From assembly GCA_035771165.1 (NCBI GenBank), contig JAWNZC010000413.1:1178001-1242000 (forward strand): a stretch of 64,000 nt of DNA. The letters are read 5' to 3'. The stretch is from Paragorgia papillata. Lineage: Eukaryota > Cnidaria > Anthozoa > Scleralcyonacea > Coralliidae. Position numbers and translations under genes: made by a program. Each line of letters begins with the position of its first letter. Positions within the stretch are counted from its first letter, which is position 1. The notes beneath the pieces were generated by a model. The model saw only the letters and a list, made by a program, of their open reading frames with translations, did no database searches and was not told the DNA's origin. Below, piece by piece: positions 21,769 to 30,446 of the stretch.

Positions 21769-22227
21769 TTGGGGGTACTACCATCACCAGATCTAATTCT
21801 ACCAAATAAAACATTTGAACTGTTTGGGTTCTTGATAACCGCTGAGAATCCAGACACAGAAGAAGAAGAGTGCCACTTCTGTTTGGAGAGTATCAAAAGA
21901 GGAGAACGATGGGCGTTATCAACTCCCTGTTGTAAACATTTTACACATGCAAGATGTTTGCAAAAGTGGATGATCACTTCTTCATCCCAAGCTGAAGAAG
22001 TTCGGTGCGCCTATTGCCGAAGGAAGTACGATGCTTCCAAGGTTTGTTTCTTATGCTTAGCCCAAACTGAGGGACAAGAGAACCTGTTAAAGACATCCTG
22101 CTGTCAGTCTACGGTCCACGAGGCGTGCGTGAAGGAGTTAAGGAGGATTACTAATAGTTTGAATGTGAATGCTGCAATGTTTTGCGGGCAGTCAACAACA
22201 TGTGGTTGTCTCTGGGTTGCGATATAA
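21769..22227 (+). CDS. Tandem RING-type zinc protein, 152 codons (right arm)
   Basis: Identical product to 17421-17879, with two successive Cys/His clusters. It begins at a TTG within an open frame that has no upstream ATG. AG dinucleotides at 21768 and 21790 could be splice acceptors for a short upstream exon. The ORF ends 11 bases before a poly-A/C-rich AAAACAAAACAAAA run. Confidence 0.75.
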   Translation: MGVLPSPDLILPNKTFELFGFLITAENPDTEEEECHFCLESIKRGERWALSTPCCKHFTHARCLQKWMITSSSQAEEVRCAYCRRKYDASKVCFLCLAQTEGQENLLKTSCCQSTVHEACVKELRRITNSLNVNAAMFCGQSTTCGCLWVAI

Positions 22228-22757
22228 CCCAAAACAAAACAAAAACGGCTCTTTTAAGATCCACCAAATCATTGAAAGAAAACAAACGAAATATACTCCT
22301 AAATTAATATACTCCTAACGAAATATACTCCCAGTAATATTTATTATACAACGTAATATTTTGCAACACACATACGCAATCTTCTTCATATTTGTTCAGA
22401 ATTTTTCTAAATTAAAACGTTTGACTGAATGGCCATTTCGGTATAGTCTCTCTTGCATTGATTAAGTTCTCAGACTGTTCAAGAATGTATTTTCTCTAGG
22501 TTTCTTTAGTTGAAAAACAACATTTGTGAAATAATTGTTAGCCAACGCCGAATTCATGCTCGATCCAGGGGGTGCCCCAGGGTTGATAGGGGTATCTTTG
22601 GGGGATCAGAGAGGACGCATGGGGTATTATTCAAACGGGACTATTTATCAAATATAAGTCCCTGCGGGACAATATGTCCCGCAAAAGGATATTAATATGT
22701 ATTAAAAACGAGCAAGTTCAATCTACACGTTTATTTCGCGCAGGTAATTTATTTAAC

Positions 22758-23012
22758 TTAAGGCGAATTGTCAATTTCCATCGGCTTAATCATTGTCTCT
22801 GCCGTTTTTTGAGAGTCTCTTTGATTTCGTAATTTCAACGCCTGCCCTGGTTCGGTAAACTCTTTCCAGATTCGCTCGTCGACTTTTGTCCTCATCTCCT
22901 CGTAGTACGATCTCCACTGTTCATCATCTGTTAGACAGCTATGTTGTTTCTGACTAGGGTGGTTGGTCCTACAGCCGTTGCATTCCTCATACTCGTGACT
23001 TCTCGACTGACT
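22758..23012 (-). CDS. CNGC...HPSQ...HSC zinc-ligand protein (right arm)
   Basis: Right-arm copy of 16647-16901. The frame is open between TAA stops and lacks an ATG before the Cys/His cluster. Its upstream end lies 44 bases from the divergent membrane-protein ORF at 23057, so the two could share a promoter if the start is close by. Confidence 0.55.
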   Translation of the reverse strand, partial: SQSRSHEYEECNGCRTNHPSQKQHSCLTDDEQWRSYYEEMRTKVDERIWKEFTEPGQALKLRNQRDSQKTAETMIKPMEIDNSP

Positions 23013-23056
23013 TTACGAGTACGGCAAAACGTTCCGCGCTCACGCAACGGATTTTT

Positions 23057-23224
23057 ATGTACACTGTGAGATATTTAGTATATATCGGATATACAACCGT
23101 AATAGACGCCTATACGTTTTGGTTACTGCTTGTTGTCAACAAAGGTTTAGTTGTTGCGGTGTTTTTCTTTATGATGAGTGAGAACATTACGAAGAAGAAA
23201 ATAAAGAATGGAAACGAGCGATAA
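23057..23224 (+). CDS. Small membrane protein, 55 aa (right arm)
   Basis: Right-arm copy of 16435-16602, with one predicted transmembrane stretch and a lysine-rich tail. It is divergent from the HPSQ ORF. Confidence 0.55.
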   Translation: MYTVRYLVYIGYTTVIDAYTFWLLLVVNKGLVVAVFFFMMSENITKKKIKNGNER

Positions 23225-23732
23225 ACCTTCGACTTTACCTACGGGGTCATTAGCTTATAGAAAACCGCAGGGATGAAGATTTAAACACACAATTACTTCG
23301 AGCATATACAATCTTAAAATTTGAATATTCTAATATCGATCCCCAGTAACCATGATGAATCTCAGTTATATATCAAAGTAATAAATCGCTTTGTCTTTAG
23401 TTTATTTTCGACACTTAAAATCGTTCGCATGTTTTTTTCGAATCATCTAAAATCTTAAGTTCTTATGATTTCTTCACATATAAACGATGGGTTTAGTTAA
23501 CAATGATTCTGTTTGAATATTCAAGTTCTAAACCTAAAATATATTATCCATAATGCTTAGCCGAAGAAGCAGTTAACCTACCCACGCTTTCAAAGTAATA
23601 ATTCGCTTTGCCTTTAGTTTATATTTCGACACTTAGTACTCGATGTTCTTCTAAGTCTACAATAACGATTCGCTACCATCTCAGAGTGATTCCTCATTCT
23701 ATCTTCTTACGATTTCCTCGCTTATAAACGCT

Positions 23733-23900
23733 TTAGCTTAGCAACGATTCTGTGCTAGCTTTATCTGAATATTTAGCTTCTAAGTGTTTGAATATAATCG
23801 GTGTACAATTAGCAATAAATTTTTTTTGGCTAACTTTGTTCCTTTCGGATTTCTTATTAGGTTTCTTATCCAGTTTTGTTAAGTAAACGTGTTGAAGCAT
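23733..23900 (-). CDS. Small basic ORF, 55 aa (right arm)
   Basis: Mirror of 15759-15926, Lys-rich and unrecognised. The start codon overlaps the end of the next ORF. Confidence 0.45.
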   Translation of the reverse strand: MLQHVYLTKLDKKPNKKSERNKVSQKKFIANCTPIIFKHLEAKYSDKASTESLLS

Positions 23901-24034
23901 ATTCTGGGTATTTGTTCAATGATGTTGTCGAATAGTACTCTATGTTCTTCTAGACAATGTTTAAGGTAATACGACAGAGTGTCTTTATCGATATCAATGT
24001 TATTTTTCTTTAATTCGTCGTAAATAATATCCAT
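23879..24034 (-). CDS. Small acidic/helical ORF, 51 aa (right arm)
   Basis: Mirror of 15625-15780. The same frame break is present in both arms, so the arrangement predates or was homogenised between the arms. Confidence 0.45.
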   Translation of the reverse strand: MDIIYDELKKNNIDIDKDTLSYYLKHCLEEHRVLFDNIIEQIPRICFNTFT

Positions 24035-25468
24035 TTTGTCAAACGTTTACCTTTACCCCGTTGGGGTAAAGTGTATAAATGAAAGTTGGTTACTATTACT
24101 TTTAAATTCTATATTACATGTACGCGTGTTGCTAATGACCTTCTCGCCTAGACTTGCCTAAGCGCTTAATTTTTTCTCTTTTGTCTCCTGCACGTGTACT
24201 GAGGATAAATATTCAAATATCACTCGTAGTAACAGAAAGCGTAGCAACGCTTTCAAAGTAATAAATCGCTTTTCCTTTAGTTCATATTTCGACACTTAAA
24301 TTCGTTCTTTTCACGACTTCTCGACGTGATTCCTTATCTAAAATATATCGTAAATTCTTCTTACGATATCTTGACTTGCTTTATAAACGAGGGTTTAGTT
24401 AGCAATGATTCTAGGATGATTTATTCTGTTAGGTTCTAACCTTAATATAATATTCATGATATGTCATTAGTAGAACTACCTCAAGTTATCTCTGGCCAAT
24501 TCAGACATTTAGATTGCTCCAAACTCTCTATACTCACACAGATGAGATTTCAGATAAAAAATATAAAATGTCTCTATCATTTTCTCTCTCGTTCCTTCTA
24601 AAGAACGTCTATTTCGTTAAAGCTTACTGTACGCATGCTCTTTGTACCTATGTGTCCCACAAGTGTTAACTGGTAGTAGGATAAAGTGTATAAATGAAAA
24701 GGTAATTACTATTACTTATAAGGAATATAAGTCGAATGCCTTTTGATAATGACGTAACCCAGAACTTCGGAAATCAGTCGGAGAGCTATCGGTTATGACG
24801 TATTACACGGGGGGTTGGATGAAAGCTAGTGTTTAGGGGGGGAAGTTAGGGTTACTACGTCCCAAAGGAGCCTGAGAAATAATGACGTAACGCGCCGCTA
24901 TAAAATGAATACTAATGAGATGAAGGGCGACATACCGTTTGCATACTAATTACTTCCGCCGCCAGAGTGGGGGGTATTACTACAAACCCTCGTTTATAAG
25001 TGAAGGAAGATAGAACGAAGAATCACTTTGAGAAGCTGAACTTAAGATATGTACGAATATTTACATATTTGTAGATATTTGCTTCGCTTTTGAATATTAT
25101 ATTTGATATTTTCTTCGCTTTTGAATATTATATTAGATATTTGGTTCGCTTTTGTGATGTTTATACGTATGGGAACCCTTTGAAGTTAAAAAGAGTCGCC
25201 TTGAATGGTAGGGAATCGTTATTGTAAACTTAGAAGAACATTATTCGACAGCATCGTTGACCAAGCACTTTGAAAAATTACAGAGCTTGGTTAAATAATT
25301 CGTCGCTATGATTTAGTAGGTTATAAGATTCTCGCACGTGCAGAACACAAAAGGGAAAAGTCATTAAAGTTACTAATGGCTAAAACATAACCGGATTTGC
25401 ATATAAGTAGAATATTTAATTCATTTTAGGGGGTGATCATGAGCTTTGGGGGATAATAAGGGGTATTA

Positions 25469-25729
25469 ATGTGTGGGCAAGTTAAGGCGAGGCGCTGGTG
25501 TAACCATGGAGAATGTCAGTACAGCGTCGCGTCGTCTCATAAGGCAGAATTCAAAGTATTCAGTTTAAAATATTTATTTCTTGGTTCAAAAAATCAAAGC
25601 ATAGTCGAAAGTGTTATCGTATTTGAAGAAAACACAGTTAATCAACCTGTTGGAGACAGTCCTGTTGTTAGTTTGGCAAGCGAAGAGTGTGTAAATGATT
25701 CTAGCTTCCCCCTAACCTTAGCTGGATAG
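25469..25729 (+). CDS. 86-codon ORF of unknown function (B left arm)
   Basis: An open frame from ATG to TAG with a Cys/His-containing start (CNHGECQYS) and an acidic end. The right-arm copy (about 33988-34248, minus) has a stop in place of residue 6, so if it was a gene it is broken there. No family is recognised, and it may be chance. Confidence 0.25.
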   Translation: MCGQVKARRWCNHGECQYSVASSHKAEFKVFSLKYLFLGSKNQSIVESVIVFEENTVNQPVGDSPVVSLASEECVNDSSFPLTLAG

Positions 25730-26439
25730 AGTAAATGATGCCTTGAATGAAGAAACCGTTCGGTAAGCTGTTCGAAAGACATTGAAACACTTTCTTCAGA
25801 GGGGTTTGCCAGAATATAAACTGTCAGGGGTTAAATGGATGACTCGGCTATTTTATTAACGTCGTCAAGCATCTTGTTAATGTTGCTAAGGCTGATATTT
25901 GCATATTTATCCTCAGTGCACGTGCAGGAGACAAAAGAGAAACTCATTAGGGGTCATTAAGAGGATTAAGCGCTTGGGCAAATCTAGGCGAGAAAGTCAT
26001 TAACTGTTACCATAGCAAAACCGCGTGCGTCCTTCATTCGTCTCAGGCTCCTTTGGGACCCTCTAGCTGTTACTCAACTCCCCCCCCCGTGTAATACGTC
26101 ATAATCGATAGCTCTCCGACTAATTCCCGAAGATCGTCATTATCAAAAGATGCTCGACTTATATAAGTAATAGGAACCAAATTTCATTTATGCACTTTAC
26201 CTTACTGATCGACAGTCAGCAGTTGTGGGGCATGTTATAATATTCAAACAGAATAAGTCATCCTAGAATCATTGCTTACTAAACCCTTGTTTATAAGTGA
26301 AGAATTCGTGAGAAGATAGAATGAGGAATCACTTTAAGCCGTATATAAGAAGAACTTAACATAGTGTGAGGAATCATTTCGAAAAGCCCGTGAGCTAGGG
26401 GTTTAAAACGTATTAACACTAGCACATAGCAATGAAAAG

Positions 26440-26592
26440 CTTATATATGAATATTATATTAGATATTTGGTTCGCTTTTGTGGTGTTTATACGTTTAAGA
26501 ACTGTGCAAAGTTCCACTGAAGTCCGGCACAGTGGCATCAGCTTTCTGGGGTTTCTGGAGTATACACCTCCTATTTTAAATCTTTAGGCATT
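26440..26592 (+). CDS. 51-codon ORF with hydrophobic segment (B left arm)
   Basis: Frame MKSLYMNIILDIWFAFVVF... with one hydrophobic stretch, ending after PPILNL. The right-arm version (33069-33284, minus) differs by a three-base change and a frame difference that gives another 71-codon frame. Its first half overlaps a unit repeated elsewhere in the arm, so coding is doubtful. Confidence 0.25.
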
Positions 26593-26649
26593 ATGAGAAT
26601 ATTTCGTTTGTATTCTGTCAACGAATTGGTGGCTCTTAAAAGATTATAG

Positions 26650-27156
26650 TTTTTAGAATGTGATTTGTTCAAAGAAACGTTTTTGTAATATGACTAAATA
26701 ACGAAATAAAGTTTAAAAAATATGTAATTTCATATTTACAATCACATAAAGCTCCTATTATTTACAAACACGCAAAAGTTAAAATCCGTAAGTGTCAAAA
26801 TTATTTACAATCACTTGCCGTTTAATCGCAGATTGAATTTATTCTCTTTTACATGATAGCACAAATTGCTATATGTGTTATGAGAACATTATCGAGTTAA
26901 TGCAAAGTTAAATTATGTTTTATGTTAAATAAATTTCTTGGACTATTTAGTGTGTAAGAAATTAAAGATGTGTATAATTTTATATGTGTGTAATTTTATC
27001 TGAAGAAAAAATTAATAAAGACATATGAGCAACATTATAATAGTTTTTTGTAGTTTATTTTTTATATTTATAACAAATTACAGTGTACATATTGACAGCT
27101 AATTATTTACATAAACAAATGTTTTTCAATAAACTGTTCTGCGTTTACGGTTTCTT
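26650..27156. other. A+T-rich B arm segment, no gene
   Basis: Very A+T-rich, with no open frame. It is mirrored at about 32565-33070. Confidence 0.5.
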
Positions 27157-27591
27157 CTAGCGCACCCACTTCTTAGAGATATCGTTTGTTTCTCTGTTGT
27201 CAAAGCAATGCTCGCTCTTTATAGGGAATTTTGATATTTTCCGTTTTTTGCGTTGTTTATTATTTACGAACTCCCCCTGCTGCTCTCTTACATAATTATT
27301 GAAGTTTGTTGCCATTTCCTCTTGTCTCCTTATAAGGCTTTTCAAAGTTTTCTCCATATTTAGTTCTGTGCTGTCTGCGATAGTTTCTTTACTCTGTAAA
27401 GGTACACATATTCCAATTTTACTCCATTTTAGAAATTTAGCGCGTTCTTTGTTATCCATGTGGTGTACTTGATCAAGATGATTTGCTAGCCTTGCAAGAT
27501 TAGTGCTTCCGCAATCGAAGACAGGACAGTTTCTACGTGTGCGACCCATGTTTAGTTGTTTACTCGAGCAATGACAGAAAGCATTTGACAT
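27157..27591 (-). CDS. C2H2-type basic protein, 144 aa (B left arm, intact)
   Basis: It starts at ATG (27589-27591). It contains an MGRTRRNC...CGS...NHLDQVHH motif giving C22-x4-C27-x10-H38-x4-H43, a C2H2-like finger with long spacing. A helical middle with ERAKFLKW, a glutamine/glutamate segment and a strongly basic patch (NNKQRKKRKISKF, residues 110-122) that may be a nuclear signal follow. I take it as a DNA-binding protein of the Polinton-like element. An internal methionine at residue 15 is an alternative start. The right-arm copy is broken by a stop and a LINE. The same gene is absent from element A, which carries a RING gene instead. Confidence 0.65.
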   Translation of the reverse strand: MSNAFCHCSSKQLNMGRTRRNCPVFDCGSTNLARLANHLDQVHHMDNKERAKFLKWSKIGICVPLQSKETIADSTELNMEKTLKSLIRRQEEMATNFNNYVREQQGEFVNNKQRKKRKISKFPIKSEHCFDNRETNDISKKWVR

Positions 27592-27599
27592 TTTTTGAC

Positions 27600-27775
27600 A
27601 TGTTAGATGCTTTTATTAGGCCCGTTTAGGGCCTATTTGGCCTTTTTTGGCCCGTTTAGGCCTTTTGGCCCGTTCAAAGATACACCCTTCACCCCCGGGG
27701 ACACCCCCAGAGATACCCCCATTGCCCCCTAGGGCACCCCCAAAGATACCCCCATCACCCCCTGGGGCAACCTTT
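27600..27775. repeat. GGCCC-rich and CACCCCC repeats (B left arm)
   Basis: Several GGCCCGTTTAGG-type units are followed by CCCCNNAGATACCCCC units. They are mirrored at about 30170-30330 and resemble 17050-17095 and 22560-22600 in element A. Confidence 0.8.
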
Positions 27776-27781
27776 TAAATA

Positions 27782-27841
27782 ATCAATCTTAGGATTCAAT
27801 GATTCAATCTTAGGATTCAATGATTCAATCTTAGGATTCAA
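27782..27841. repeat. Three copies of the 21-bp unit (B left arm)
   Basis: Same GATTCAATCTTAGGATTCAAT unit as the centre of element A. Here it lies between the CACCCCC block and the G-rich array, and it is mirrored at 30103-30163. Confidence 0.95.
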
Positions 27842-28235
27842 TGTGGGATGTTTTGGGGGTATTTGGGGGTGTCGGGGGTGATTGCAAGTGTTCCGGGGGT
27901 ATTCGGGGGGCGTTTTGGGAGTTGTTGAGGGTGTTTTTGGGGGTAGCTTGGGGGTGCCTCAGGGTGATTGGAGGTGTTACGGGGGTATTTGGGGTGTTTT
28001 GGGGGCTTCGGGGGTAATTGGGGGCTTCGGGGGTAATTGGGGGCTTCGGGGGTAATTGGCGTGCTCCGGGGGTGATTGGAGGTGTTACGGGGGCATTTTG
28101 GGGGTTTTGGGGGGTATTTTTGGGTTGCTTTGCGGGTGATTGGAGGTGTTACGGGGTGTTTTGGGGGTATTTGGTGATGTTTTGGAGGTGTTTCGGGGGA
28201 TGTTGAGGAGATTTTACGGGTGTGGTTAAGAGTTA
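27842..28235. repeat. G-rich minisatellite (B left arm)
   Basis: Imperfect units of GGTGATTGGAGGTGTTACGGGG with GGGGTATTTGGGG and CTTCGGGGGTAATTGGGGG. Runs of four or five G closely spaced on the plus strand could form G-quadruplexes. The Gly/Trp-rich open frames here are spurious. It is mirrored as a C-rich array at 29645-30102. Confidence 0.9.
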
Positions 28236-28380
28236 AGATAAGGGTGTGTATAGCTTACAGAGGTGATTTGGGACAATAATTTTATTAATCAACATTAAAT
28301 ATTACAATAAATGTCTTGAGTTTATTACAAGAATGACAACAAATACGGTCTTTATCATTTCTAGACATTCATTTTCTGTT

Positions 28381-28993
28381 TTATATTCTGGGTTGGTAAA
28401 CGTAATGCGTGTCTGTTGGAAAAATTCCAGATCTCAAACGTATTTCATCGGGGCATGTCGGTGTGTGATCAACAAATAAGTATGTATACGGTTCTTTGGT
28501 TGCCATTTCATACGCTTGTTGAAAAAATTTAGTATTGCTTGGATACAAAGGAATATCAGAAAGACATATACATTATTTGTAAATATTTTATTGAACTTCA
28601 GCATAGTACAGAAGATAATGTTTCAACGATTCAACAGTAACTTTAATTCTTATAATTGGTGTCATTCCAATACTATGGTGTTTAGATTGATTGTAGGAGT
28701 ACACTAGTTTTTGTAATACTGGTTTCTTTCATTTGACGAAATCTAAACATAAATAATCACGAACATTTTTTGTTAGGACAAAGTAACTAGCGTTGAGAGA
28801 GATGGTACGATGGTCTTTGCTTTGATAAAACAAAATTTTGCACAATATAAATCACGCTGAGATTACCAAGATGGGATTTCTTCGTGAACAGTTCGTGCAA
28901 GGTTTATCCGAATATATATTGGTAATAACCCCCAAATAAGAAATCTATTTATCATTGATGACATGATGGGTGAAAAAGATACGATTATAGCCA
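28381..28993 (-). pseudogene. A32-type ATPase remnant, left side of B centre
   Basis: The reverse strand reads the ATPase C-terminus (YPSNTKFFQQAYEMATKEPY... at about 28381-28545). It is interrupted by a segment of about 210 bases corresponding to the 58-aa ORF region, then continues as the LNASYFVLTKNVRD part. It runs into the 100-bp loop at 28894-28993. Frames are shifted and the Walker A half is missing. The element's inverted repeat turns around inside this gene. Confidence 0.85.
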
Positions 28994-29510
28994 AACTGTT
29001 CACGAAGACTGAAATCCCATCATGGTAATCTCAGCATGATTTATATTGTGCAAAATTTTGTTTTATCAAAGCAAAGACCATCGTACCATCTCTCTCAACG
29101 CTAGTTACTTTGTCCTAACAAAAAATGTTCGTGATTATTTATGTTTAGATTTCGTCAAATGAAAGAAACCAGTATTACAAAAACTAGTGTACTCCTACAA
29201 TCAATCTAAACACCATAGTATTGGAATGACACCAATTATAAGAATTAAAGTTACTGTTGAATCGTTGAAACATTATCTTCTGTACTATGCTGAAGTTCAA
29301 TAAAATATTTACAAATAATGTATATGTCTTTCTGATATTCCTTTGTATCCAAGCAATACTAAATTTTTTCAACAAGCGTATGAAATGGCAACCAAAGAAC
29401 CGTATACATACTTATTTGTTGATCTCACACCGACATGCCCCGATGAAATACGTTTGAGATCTGGAATTTTTCCAACAGACACGCATTACGTTTACCAACC
29501 CAGAATATAA
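28894..29510 (+). pseudogene. A32-type ATPase remnant, B centre and right side
   Basis: The plus strand starts at the codons for the VQGLP-like segment, passes the Walker B region (stop codons and shifts present) and LFTK, and is interrupted by the same 210-base insertion at about 29134-29345. It ends with the normal C-terminus and stop at 29508-29510. Both arms share the same damage, so the duplication or conversion happened after decay. Confidence 0.85.
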
Positions 29511-29644
29511 AACAGAAAATGAATGTCTAGAAATGATAAAGACCGTATTTGTTGTCATTCTTGTAATAAACTCAAGACATTTATTGTAATATTTAATGTT
29601 GATTAATAAAATTATTGTCCCAAATCACCTCTGTAAGCTATATA

Positions 29645-30102
29645 CACCCTTATCTTTACTCTCAACCACACCCGTAAAATCTCCTCAACACCCTCAACAT
29701 CCCCCGAAACACCTCCAAAACATCACCAAACACCCCCAAAATACCCCGTAACACCTCCAATCACCCCGAAGAACCCCCAAAAATACCCCCAAAACCCCCA
29801 AAATGCCCCCGTAACACCTCCAATCACCCCGAAGCCCCCCAATTACCCCCGAAGCCCCCCAATTACCGCCGAAGCCCCGAGGCCCCCAAAACACCCCAAA
29901 TACCCCGCAACACCTCCAATCACCCCCGAGGCACCCCCAAGGTAGCCCCAAAACACCCTCAACAACTCCCAAAATGCCCCCCGAATACCCCCGTAACACC
30001 TTCAATCACCCCCGAAGCACCCCCAAAACCCTCCAAACACCCCCAAATACCCCCGAAGCCCCCAAAACACCCCCCAAATACCCCCAAAACATCCCACATT
30101 GA
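29645..30102. repeat. C-rich minisatellite (B right arm)
   Basis: Mirror image of 27842-28235, somewhat longer, with units AACACCTCCAATCACCCC and GAAGCCCCC. Confidence 0.9.
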
Positions 30103-30446
30103 ATCCTAAGATTGAATCATTGAATCCTAAGATTGAATCATTGAATCCTAAGATTGATTATTTAAAAGGTTGCCCCAGGGGGTGATGGGGTTATCTTTGG
30201 GGGTGCCCTGGGGGGTAATGGGGGTATCTCTGGGGTGTCCCCGGGGGTGAAGGGTGTATCTTTGAACGGGCCAAAAGGCCTAAACGGGCCAAAAAAGGGA
30301 AAAAAGGCCCTAAACGGGCCTAATAAAAGCATCTAACATGTCAAAAAATGTCAAATGCTTTCTGTCATTGCTCGAGTAAACAACTAAACATGGGTCGCAC
30401 ACGTAGAAACTGTCCTGTCTTCGGTTGCGGAAGCACTAATCTTGCA

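Larger units (their letters stand above)
14661..24984. mobile_element. Element A: 10.3-kb Polinton-like giant palindrome
   Basis: It begins AGTAGTAATACCCCCC and ends GGGGGGTATTACTACA (last base unpaired), flanked by identical 6-bp duplications AACCCT (14655-14660, 24985-24990). Two arms of about 4.8 kb (14661-19463 and 20186-24984) are inverted copies, nearly identical by eye, around a 0.7-kb tandem-repeat centre. Each arm carries the same seven ORFs: ATPase, 58-aa ORF, 51-aa ORF, RING protein, 55-aa membrane protein, HPSQ protein and a pair of small overlapping ORFs. Replication, integration and capsid genes are absent. It is inserted in the left half of element B. Confidence 0.9.
20186..24984. 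repeat. Right arm of element A
   Basis: Inverted duplicate of 14661-19463 carrying the intact versions of the genes. The outer end (24750-24984) has one CTCAGGCTCCTTTGGGAC copy in reverse (about 24866). 22230-22755 and 24035-24984 have no confident gene. Confidence 0.95.
24991..28893. repeat. Left arm of element B, inner part
   Basis: Together with 13848-14660 this forms the left arm, matched in reverse by 28994-34800. Contents from outside in: dispersed AATCATTGCTAACTAAACCC-type blocks, three tandem copies of a GAATATTATATTAGATATTTGGTTCGCTTT-like unit (25090-25155), an A+T-rich stretch, a C2H2 protein gene, GGCCC-rich and G-rich repeats, and an ATPase remnant. Confidence 0.9.

Noticed and set aside
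22510..22695. 61-codon ORF in the right arm of A
   Set aside because: It depends on a 10-bp difference absent from the left arm, starts at TTG and overlaps a hairpin. No motif.
14661..24984. Assembly artefact (unsplit hairpin read) as explanation of the palindromes
   Set aside because: The arms differ (nonsense codon, missense changes, small indels). The LINE is in only one arm of B. Each element has its own target duplication, and the boundaries are at element termini, not at random. Long-read confirmation would still help.
28018..28206. Gly/Trp-rich ORFs at 28018-28206 (+) and 29694-30005 (-)
   Set aside because: Both are read from the G-rich minisatellite and its mirror, with no conservation beyond the repeat.
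28516..29375. Identical 63-codon ORFs at 28516-28707 and 29184-29375
   Set aside because: They are the antisense of the 58-aa ORF region embedded in the broken ATPase. Identity reflects arm duplication.
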